Positions 55,001 through 64,000 of a stretch of 64,000 nt of DNA are shown here, piece after piece; position 1 is the stretch's first letter, and each line of letters starts with the position of its first letter. The stretch spans positions 1,557,611 to 1,621,610 of the forward strand of contig NC_029527.1 in assembly GCF_001577835.2 (NCBI RefSeq), given 5' to 3'. The notes beneath the pieces were generated by a model. It worked only from the letters and a program-made list of their open reading frames with translations, was not told the origin of the DNA and ran no database searches. Made by a program: the position numbers and the translations under genes. The stretch is from Coturnix japonica (taxonomy: Eukaryota; Chordata; Aves; Galliformes; Phasianidae).

Positions 55001-56759
55001 TGGCTGGGCCAGGAGTGACTTTCCTGCTCAAATACAGCACAGCCTGGGCAGCTGGGCTGTGGCAGGGAGGGGGGAAGGACAATGGATTCCACGGGCAGGG
55101 CAATTAGTTTTTGAGAGCTGCTGTTTACAGATCAGGAAAGCAGTGAAGGTGATAAGACACAGGTTGGAAGCTCTTTAGGAACGGCACAGCGTTCCCTTTC
55201 AGACGCTACCAAAGGATTATGAACCATCAGACAGTTTCTTTTTATTTAATAATCCAGGGACTGCAACATGTGTTCGGTGTGCGAGAGCGGGACTCAGAAC
55301 CTTCTCATTCAACAGTCAAACTGCCCACACTCGTGGTGGTGGATTGTTATGGGTGGCTGAACCCGTAAGCAGGGTGAGGTACAAGGAGGGCACTAAAGAA
55401 GAACCACAAAAGAGACAGAAGAAGTCAGGGAACGCTCAGAACGGCGGCTGCAGAGCGTTAGAACTCAGCAACCAAATAACAGGAGAGAAGATCATCCAGA
55501 CAAGCTTGCACATACCTGCCAAAAGCTTCCGTGGACGCGGTGATCCCAGTGTGCTTGGACAGGGGTCAGAACTGCTCGGGACCTGGGGCTGTGGGCTGCG
55601 GCAGGACTTGGCAGCCCTCGCCGCTCCTTTGTGCTATCACTTGCTCCACAGGGGTGAAGAGGAGTGGCAGGGAAAGCTCTCCCACTTCCATGGATTCCCA
55701 GAAGACCCCCGGACAGAGCGGCGTCTCTGAGCGCTGTGCTCTCAGCTCTGCTGGGAGGTGAGTGAGAGGCAGGGAAATGCTGCCAGGCTGTTTTCCAGGG
55801 TGCTTCGATGTTATCGGGAGATCTGTGTGCCTCACAGGTCACTGCAGGGGAACTGCAAAGCTCTTCAGCCGTTTCATGCTGGAGATCTGTTCTGCAGCTC
55901 ACACCAAGTTCTCTTTCTCAGTCATTTTCCCTTTTATTAGTAGCATTTAACTAGTCCACAGCCCAGCTTGAAAACGGCTTGCGTGCAGTGCAGGCACAGA
56001 GCTCAGCAAAGGTGGACTGTCCGTCATTGGTGCTGGTGTGAGGAGGAGATGGCTGCATTCCTGAGAGGGGCTTGGGACAGCAGTGCTTCCAGCAGTGCTT
56101 CCAGCAGTGCCCACCGCCCAGCAGCCACGGATGGGCTGAGGGCCCTGCACAGGACTCCCGGATCCCAACACTGCAGCTGTGGCAAACACACACAGTGAAT
56201 ACAAGGGCTCCTTCCAGACCGAACCTGCCCAAGGATGAGGATGGACAAAGGCCACAGTGGGGAGAAGGAAACACTGCACCGCAGCAGGGCATGCAGCATG
56301 GCAGTGCCCTGACACTGCTGGGCCCTGTGGGGCTACTGCAGGCTGCTGGGTTGCTCTCCTCTGCAGGAGAAGCCCAGCCAACCCTGCCTGCCCTGCTACC
56401 AAGCAGCTCCCTGCAGCCTGGGCCCTCCCTGGCACCAGAACTGAGAGCTGGGGATCCAGAGTGGGGCTGGCACCAAGAGACTGGGGTGGGCAGGAGATGT
56501 CTGGGGTTGGGGGCAGCTGGGGCAGGGGGAGTCCTTCAGGGGGGCAGGGGACAGGAACATCTGCAGGCCCATGTCAGGACCCCCGGGTGGTGTGGGGGAC
56601 CCACAGCAGGGCTGCGGGGGTCTGGGGCAAGAGGACGGGTCCTGAGTGGGGCTGGAGCTGGGCACAGTGATGAGATATCCCTGCCCTGTCACCGTGGGCC
56701 TTGCCATATTAAGAAAGGGCTGAAGCAGGAGCCACACCTGCTGCTGTTCCCTTCCTGCA
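52079..56759. other. Intergenic stretch, no gene recognised
   Basis: Between the CR1 at the RAD54L2 promoter side and the first MROH exon. Short open frames occur, but none shows a domain, codon pattern or splice context I can support. A run of 17 A lies near 53877-53893. The last 1 kb (55.5-56.7 kb) is GC-rich and may contain the MROH promoter and upstream exons. Confidence 0.5.
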
Positions 56760-56761
56760 GG

Positions 56762-59700
56762 ATGGAACACGGACCCCCAATCCAACCCCAAGAAGCTGGG
56801 TCAGAGAGGCCAAGGGCACCTCACACCCCCATGGCCCAGCAGGGGTCTGGCAAGGTGTGTGAGGTGCAGCCCCTGCAGGTTCCTTCATGCTCAGCTGAGG
56901 GTCCCTCTGCCTCAGACTTGTCACCACAGCAGGAGGATCCCCTGAGCTGCATCCGTGCCTGCTGTGCACACAGACCGCAGGTAGCGGGCACTCTGTGCTT
57001 CCATGGCTGCTCCTGCCCGGCCGTGCCCAGAGGGTGACGGCGTCCCCTGATGCCAACCCCTGTAACTCCCCTCCTGTCTCAGACACAGGCACAGAAGCTG
57101 AGATTTCTGGCCTCCATCTGTGCTGTCTGCAAAGCCTCCCTCGAGGACTGCGGTGCACATTACCGGCTGTGTGTCTGCCCGCTAGAGGTGGCGCAGTGCA
57201 TTGAGGTAAGGGAGCACGGCAGGGCCAGGCAGTGGGCACAGCCCTTCCCATTGCGCGGCGTTTCACCATCCCATCCCATCCCATCCCATCCCATCCCATC
57301 CCCATCCCATCCCATCCCATCCCCATCCCATCCCCATCCCACCCCACCATCCATCCCATCCCATCCCACCCACCCATCCCACCCCACCCCATTCCCATCT
57401 CATCCATCCCATCCCATCCCATCCCATCCCATCCCATCCCATCCCATCCCATCCCATCCCATCCCATCCCATCCCGCTGTGCCCACAGGCGCTGCTGCAG
57501 GAGGAGCCCGCCGAGCACCTGGACACGGAGCTCCGGCAGCAGGCCATGAGCACCATCGCCGCCATGAGGTACCGCCCCAGCACGGCTTTGCCAGCGTGGA
57601 GGCATTGGTCCCAGCCGGGGCCCTGAGCGGGACAGGCTGCAGGGCACAGGGTGCTGAGCGGAGCATCACACCTCTGCCCTCTCTCCCCTCGCAGTGGAGC
57701 ATGGCTGCTTCCAGAGGAGAAGAACGGTCTCCTGCGTGCCTGCCTCGGCAGCGTCCTCCACCTCCCTCGCTACGAGGACGACGCGGACCTGGATGCGGCA
57801 CTCTACGTGGAGGTGCGCATCAGCTGAGCCCTGGGGACGCTTCCTGGGCACCAGCACCCGGGATGCCCCTCTGCTGCCAGCAGGACGCAGCAGGGCAGGC
57901 CGCCCTGACCCCTGTCCTCCTTTGCAGACCATGGAAGCCCTGCACCACCTGCTGCAGGTGCTGGTGAGCAGCGCTGGCCGCTTTGTCCTCGTGGAGCTGC
58001 AGAACATCATGGAGGTTTGGATGTGGCAACGCTGGGGTTTGCGGGGATGGTTCAAGGCCACAAAGGAGGGATCCACACGAGGTCCCCCCAGGGCCTGCTG
58101 CGGGCAGGGGGTGCTGGCCCAAAACTAGCCCGTGTGGTGTTAGAGGGATGGGTGGGGAGCAGCGGGAAGATGGCAGGGCTGCAGCAGGACAGGGACGCAA
58201 CCACCCACCCCGCTGCAGCTGGGGAGCAAGGGGAAGGACGAGTGCCCCGTGCTGTGGGCACAACAGCAACTTTTCTCTCCACAGCTCCTGCTGCCCTTCA
58301 CCACGTGCCAGCTGGCGGCCGTGGAGGAGAGGGCTGTGGTGTGCATTGCCAGGCTGCTCGCCTTCAGCAACACCTGCGTCTTGCCTGAGGTAGGGAGTCC
58401 CGGCGCGCTCAGCTCTGGGACCACATCCTGGCTCCCCAGCCAGAGCCCACCTGTGTCCAGGCTTGCACAGAGCCTGGGCTGGGCCCTGCTGCCCACTCAG
58501 CCGTGCTGCCTCTCTCCCCAGCTGTGCACCTGCTTCGTTGGAACCGCGGTGTTCCAGCACAAGTGCCAGGAGAACCAACGCTTCCCCGTGCTGGGAAAGC
58601 TGGTCGGACACCTCATCCTGTCCTGCACTTCCACGGATGACAGGACCAGAGATGAGGCGATTAATGCTGTTCATCAGCTTTTCATCTTCATCGCTGCCCC
58701 AAGTGAGAGGAGTTGTGTTGGGCTAGGTCCCTCCAGATGCCCAGACCCCTCACTGACACCGTGTGTGCTCCTGTCCAGGAATGTGGCTGTGGCAGAAGGA
58801 TCCCAAGAAGCCACAACTTTGGGAGCGCTGGCAAGTGCTGTTCTATGAACAGATTTCCCGTGAGGACAGAGCCAGAAATATCTTCGAGGTACAAAGAGCA
58901 AACCCTGAGCCCACAGGAGAACCCAGGCCTGTGACATCTGGAAGAGTGCAGGCGCTGTCCCTGAGCAGCCCTGGTGCCTTTGGGGTCCTCGTGCTCTGTA
59001 CCCCAGGCATCACCCAGCCCAGCCCCTGCTCCCAGTTCTCCTGGGACACCTGCACAGCTGAGCAGCCAAGCAGAGGATAAGTCATCCCTCCTCTCCTCCC
59101 TCCCACAGGTCCTTCTGAAATACCTCCTGTACCCTGAAAAGGTCAACATTTTACTCACAGCCATTGAGAGCATGAAAGCACCGAGCCTCCACAGCACCCA
59201 GCTGGCTGCCCACATGGTGGATGTGCTCGCAGGAGAGGCTCACTTCCCTCCAGGGCAGGTGGGAACCTGCTGCTGCCTCAGCTCCAGCCCTCGGGGCTCT
59301 GCTCCATCCCTGCACTGCGCTTGGCCGGCAGGCAGCAGTGGGGATGGCAGCAGGGCCCATCCCTCCATCACCCTCCAGGTGCAAAAGATTGTGAAGGCGA
59401 TCCACAGCAGCCTGCCTTCCATCAAAGCCAAGCCAGCTCTTGAAAGCCTGAGCAGGGCCTTGCTTGTGCTGGCCAGCAAATTCCCAAAGGAGATGGTCAG
59501 CAGCCTGCTGGTCTGCTCTCTCACCTGCTCCAGGTATGGGGCCACAGCCCTCAGGGCTCCTCTGTCAGCCAGGCAGGAGCAGCCACGCTGACAGCCCTGG
59601 GGACCTGCAGAGTTGCTGTCACCATGTGGAGGGAAATGCTCTCGGAGTCTTCAACCGTGAAGACGGTGCTGCAGGAGGTGTTCCAAGTGCTCATAAACCA

Positions 59701-62278
59701 CACTCTGCAGCACACCTCCCCATTCATCAAGGAGAGGCCACGTGTCCTTGCCCTGGCCGTGAGTTCCTCATTCACCCAGCTGAACCCCAGCTGAGTCCCC
59801 ACTCCCCTTCCCTGTCCACCCCCGAGCCTTCTTCCTGCCCTGGGATGCATCCATAGACCTGCCTGGGGCTCTGGGGGTCTCCCTCCCCCCCCCTCCCTTT
59901 CTCCATCCCTACACTTCTAGAGACGGGATGGAAACCCAGGGGACAGGGCAAGAATCATATCCGGGTGCTTTCTGCAGGCAGCAAGGATCCTACCAGAGAT
60001 ACTCCAGCTGCCTCTGGTCCTCAAGGAGGCTGAAGCCATCTTCCCCCAGCTCTTCCCAGCCCTTCTCCTGCAAGTGTCCTTCACCACGGAGCTGACGCTG
60101 CAGGAGGTGGAAATCTTCTGGGAGGGGCAACAGCAGCACCAGCTCACTCCCATCAGGTGCCACATCCCCGTCCCCCTGCTGCACCCAGGGACCCGGTGCT
60201 GGGGCTCCTGATGTGACTCGCACCCTTCTCCACCTGCAGGTCCGCGGTGCAGTCCTTGAAGGTGCTGCTCTGCAGCGTGGGCCTCCAGAAGCAGATGGAG
60301 GCCATCCAGGAGCAGGGGGGCTGGGACGCGCTTCTCAGCACTGTGACCCACCTCCAGGGTGTGCAGGTGGTGGCCAGGTGGGAGCCCTTCCTTGTGGTGT
60401 CACGGGGGTCCCCAGTTCTCAGCCAAACTGCAGCCACAGCACCAGAGCCTGTGGCCCCTGCAGCAGTGGCAAGAGGGCTGCACAGCCAGAGCTGCGTCTG
60501 CCTGGTTCAGGGCTCACGGTGCCTTCTTATCCCTGCAGGGTGATGAGGGAACTGCCTGCTGCTCTGCGTGACCCCATCTTCCAGCAGCTGGTTGAGCTGC
60601 TCAGCACCAACTTCTACTCCTGGGATATGGTGGCCATGGTCTTCCTCGTTGAGGTGAGCAACAGCTGCACCATGTGGGGCTGCGGGAGCTCAGCACCAGC
60701 CCTGCTGCCTCCCTCGCGGCCAGGCTCGGCCGTGCCCTGCCGTCCTTGCTCCAGGCTGGAGGTCGCATCCAGCACTAAGAGCCACGTGTGTTGTTGCAGA
60801 TGCTGGAATGCATGGACCTCAGCAAAGAGCTGCACCGCGTCGTGAGCCTCTTCGACACGTGTCTGCAGGGCCAGAGCGTGGGCACGCGGCAGCTGGTGCT
60901 CAGGGGCATCCTGCAGCTCAGCACGAGGCAGCACACGGTGAGCAGGAGCAGCTCTCTGCCCATCCCCTCGCTGCACGGAGGCCGCTGCCGGAGCGGTTCT
61001 GCCTCAGCGCCGGTCTCCGTGGTTCCATAAGGAACCAGAAGGAAGGGGCGTTTTTCCCGCAGGCGAGGAAGATGCTCGGCCTTGTGCCGTGCATCACGGA
61101 GCGGCTGCAGGACGCGGACAGCGGCGCCCGCGCCGTGGCCCTGCCGGTGCTCAGCACCCTGCTGCGGCTCCTGGACAGGGGGAAGCTCAGCCTCGTGGCT
61201 CTGGAGCTGGCCGCCAATCTCCCGGCGCTCTTTGAGGACGTAAGGGGAGCGGGGAGCCCGGCCCGCTGGGGATGTGGCGCTCACCCCGGTGTCCCCACGC
61301 TGCTGCTGCCGGCCCCGCTCGCCGGAGACTCGGAGCCGACGTTCCCGTCCTTCCTTCCTTCCTCCTCCGCAGGAGTCCAGCACGGTGCGGCAGCTCTCCA
61401 TCCACCTCTTCCTCGACACGCTGAGCTTCGTGGAGGGCCAAGAAAAGAGGAAGATGCAGAAGACGGTGTGCAGGAACCTGGTCCTGCTGTATCTACACCT
61501 GCACGATGAGGAAGAGAACGTGTCCAAGGTGGGAATCAGGTTCATCTGGGGGAGGGTGATGCTGCTCCCGTGGTGCCCTCCATACATCAAGAGTACTGCA
61601 GCCCACAGCAGCATCAGCCCCTGCTGCTGCATCCTCCCTGCAGAGGGGCTCTGGGGACACGGGCTCTGCGGCTCATCTCGGCTCTTTGCAGGCCTCCCAG
61701 AAAGCCTTCCTCGGTGCCGCACGGTTCCTGCACTGGAGGCGGCTGGAGCAGCTGGCGGAGGTGGCGCAGTTCTGGCAGATCGGCGAGTGCATGGTACGCA
61801 CGTTCCCGCAGCCCGGGACCGGGTCGGGACCACCCTGCGCTCAGCCCGTGCCCGTTTCTGTGCAGCTGGTGGAGAGGAGACAGAGTGCAGCGCAGGACTA
61901 CCTGGGCGACTGCCTGCTCTACCTGCAGAGCCTGCAGGAAACCCTGCGACTGGAGGCCGTGAGGTTCATCGGTGAGCCACGAGGCTGAGCTTCCCCCATC
62001 CCCGGCCCTCCATGCTGCACCCACGGAACAGCGGGGGTCGCTGACGGGGCTTTGTGTTCGCAGGGCTCTTAGGGCGGCACATGAGGGATGAGCAGCGGGC
62101 TGACAGAGAGCACATCTACCAAAGTAAGCCAGGGAGTGGGATGTTGGGGCAGCCAGCAGGTGACATGCCTGTCCCTCGCTCCCTCCTGCCAGTGGGGAGA
62201 GCTGGGCGCCCTGCAGGTACACGGCTGTCATCAAGCCTCTGTTCCTCTGTTATCTCAGGCCTTCACAGTGTGCTGTGA
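56762..62278 (+). CDS. Maestro heat-like repeat (MROH) family protein
   Basis: HEAT-repeat scaffold protein of the MROH family; its molecular role is not established. Coding exons: 56762-56980, 57083-57205, 57489-57568, 57695-57812, 57928-58014, 58285-58389, 58522-58702, 58779-58888, 59109-59258, 59379-59533, 59611-59758, 59978-60156, 60240-60377, 60539-60653, 60800-60937, 61063-61239, 61373-61528, 61692-61793, 61866-61971, 62064-62123, 62259-62278. All junctions keep frame; total 2667 nt, 888 aa. Family marks include the DPKKPQLWERWQVLFYEQIS block, KYLLYPEKVNILLTAIESM, LSRALLVLASKFPKEMVSSL, FLGAARFLHWRRL and LLGRHMRDE. Amphipathic helix pairs fill the chain and no signal peptide or membrane segment is seen. 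The first exon, rich in Pro/Gln, is the least certain and an upstream start is possible. The last exon is also uncertain. Birds carry many MROH copies, so the member number is left open. Confidence 0.82.
57267..57475. repeat. (CCCAT)n pentanucleotide microsatellite
   Basis: About 210 bases of CCCAT units with occasional CCCC and CCA interruptions, in the MROH intron between 57205 and 57489. On the minus strand it gives long WDGMG-type open frames that are artefacts of the repeat. Likely length-polymorphic. Confidence 0.95.
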
Positions 62279-62589
62279 GACCCCAGTGGATCCATCTCTT
62301 TGCAGTCCCTTCAGACAGCACAGATCCTGAGAGAAACAAGGCCACCACCACTGTCAGGCTTCAGCTTGTGGCAGCTCTTCTCCAGGCTCCGCAGTGTGTG
62401 GCACTGGTGGCACTCCTCCCAGGCAGACAGCTGAGCACGCTGGAAATCTCTTGGCATCTCCTCCTGCCCTCTGCTCAGCTCTGCTCCTCATACATCTCTT
62501 CCCACCCTCTGCTCAGCTCTTCTCCTCATGCACCTCTTGCTCAGCTCTGCTCCTGTGCATCTCCTCCTGCACTGGCTCAGGATATGAAC

Positions 62590-63180
62590 CTGAAGCTTAG
62601 GGTTGTGCAAATCAGGCTTTGGCCATGAAAAACAGAGACCGAGGTTTGGGCAATAAAACAATGGCTTTGGATGCCCTGAAGTGATGCTTTGAGCTCTCAA
62701 AATGGCAGTTTGATCTGCAAAAGAGACTTTGAACCCTAAAAATGGTTCTCTGAACTCCAAGCAGCAGCTTTGGTCCTACAGGAGGGACAGTGGGTGCTCC
62801 AGAAGAGGCTCAGATGACTACAGCAGGGCTTTGGGTCTGCAAAAACATTATGTGGAGCCTGAGAAGAGGCTTTGTGCCCCACAGACCACGGTCTGCGCCT
62901 CAACACGGAGCCTTAGCACTTAGAACTGGGTATAGATCCCCCAAATGATGCTTTGATCCCACAAAATGAGTGTTTGGTCCTTGAAAGGAGGCTTTTGATC
63001 TTAAACTTCAGGCCTTGGCTCCTAGGAGAAGGATTTGGGAGCTCAAAAAAAGGGGGTTTTCCTCTTGAGGAAAGCACTGGGAACCTCAGAAGGTGGTTTT
63101 GCATCTTAAAATGAAATGGGGGGCCCTGAAACTAAGACACTGCACCCTGAAGGTGAGAGCCTGGGATGTCCAGAGGAGCA
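62590..63180 (+). repeat. Diverged 21-bp tandem array after the MROH gene
   Basis: From about 62655 the sequence divides into consecutive blocks of 20-22 bases, each with a CTTTG or TTTGATC core, then a CCCT/CTCAAAA part and a GATGG or GAAGAGG part. I count about 25 blocks up to 63180. Copies differ strongly from each other but the period holds. No continuous reading frame runs through it. Confidence 0.7.
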
Positions 63181-63298
63181 TGTAAGCAACACAATGGCAT
63201 TTTTGGAAAAAAAACAGAGGCTCAGGGCCCCGACGACAAGAATTTAGTCATGAAAAAGGAAACCCTGAGCCCCATACCTGAAGGTTTAGGTGACCTGA

Positions 63299-63655
63299 GT
63301 GTATTTGGTTGCACCGCTGATTGTGGGAGGTCGCGGCTCAGCCCTGCACATCTCTGCACATCTCAGCCTCACTATTGTGGTGGGCAACCACACTGTTTTT
63401 GCCAATGGAAAGCTGCTCACTGCTGCACTCAGAGAAGAAACCTCACAGAAACAGCACTCGTTTGTGTTACAGCACCAGGCCCCTCACTGTGCGCTGCTGC
63501 AAGAGCTGCCCCCCCTGCAGCCCCTCCATCTACAGCTGCAGCACCATTCCCTCATGGCCAAGGGCATCTAGAAATGGTGCCTGCCACACCCACACCAGCC
63601 CGGAGTGACCTTGGTGCTGCTGCACACTGAGGGGCAGGAAGACCCCAACAAGGTG
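63299..63655 (+). pseudogene. Unassigned open stretch, possible decayed exon
   Basis: One plus-strand frame reads LIVGGRGSALHISA, LTIVVGNHTVFANGKLL and later VTLVLLHTEGQEDPNK, ending at a good donor (AAG then GTGAGTG) at 63655. Composition looks protein-like rather than repeat-like, but the frame is not continuous and I recognise no family. It may be a decayed exon, or an exon in another frame of a gene that extends past the window. Confidence 0.25.
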
Positions 63656-64000
63656 AGTGCAGCAGAGGGGGGTCTCAGACACCCCGTAGAAGCAGAGTCC
63701 CCAGTAACCAGATCTGTGTGCAGGATGACGAACACAGAGAAGCTGTAAAAGGCAGAGAAGAACAAAACTGACAGTGGCATTGAAGGATTAAAGTATTTAT
63801 GGGATGAGATTCAGATACATTGGATAGGAAGGGGAGATTGACATGGCTGCTTCCTGACAGCATCAGTAGGGCCGGCTTGGTGATGTTAACGATATACAAG
63901 GAAAGATGAAACATTTGCTAACATGTCTATCGCAGAGTGCTTTTTGCCATGGTTTTGCTTATCGCACTCGGAGTGCGCAGGCACCTTGGAGCAGCCATCT
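63656..64000. other. Right edge, nothing recognised
   Basis: Moderately AT-rich unique sequence without a supported exon, repeat or RNA gene. Confidence 0.4.

Noticed and set aside
56709-57647. 312-codon minus-strand open frame with repeated GWDGM
   Set aside because: Produced by translating the CCCAT microsatellite antisense to the MROH gene.

Overview
This is nuclear DNA of a bird, most likely a galliform such as chicken. The evidence is genes with spliced vertebrate exons, at least eight fragments of the avian LINE CR1, one fragment resembling the avian mariner Galluhop, and the small introns and GC-rich ends typical of a small bird chromosome. No bacterial or viral gene, tRNA, rRNA or CRISPR array was found.

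Layout. (1) 823-5509, plus strand: a complete class-3 semaphorin in 17 coding exons (about 741 aa), closest by memory to SEMA3D although it lies in the SEMA3B/F/G type of neighbourhood; it may be the paralogue called SEMA3H in fish. (2) 9021-39968, minus strand: complete RAD54L2 (ARIP4), 21 coding exons whose lengths add up to 1473 codons plus stop. Its 3' UTR runs to about 5830, where it meets the semaphorin tail to tail. Its 5' end has a UTR/start exon at 39821-40024 and a noncoding first exon in a CpG island near 51.2-51.4 kb. (3) About 40-52 kb: RAD54L2 intron 1 with most of the CR1 copies, then the CpG island. (4) 52.1-56.7 kb: no recognisable gene. (5) 56762-62278, plus strand: a compact maestro heat-like repeat (MROH) family gene of about 21 coding exons. 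(6) 62.3-64 kb: a diverged 21-bp tandem array and an unassigned open stretch.

The three genes do not form a pathway: one makes a secreted guidance cue, one a nuclear SNF2-type ATPase that modulates nuclear receptors, one a HEAT-repeat protein of poorly known role. Exon borders were read by eye from GT/AG signals, frame continuity and remembered family sequences, so single borders may be off by a few bases.

I did not find a clearly new biological system. The items most worth checking are the semaphorin's identity, a cluster of TTACATAA (D-box-like) sites in RAD54L2 intron 2, a perfect 18-bp palindrome centred on CACGTG in intron 1, the 21-bp array after the MROH gene, and the overlapping 3' ends of the first two genes.
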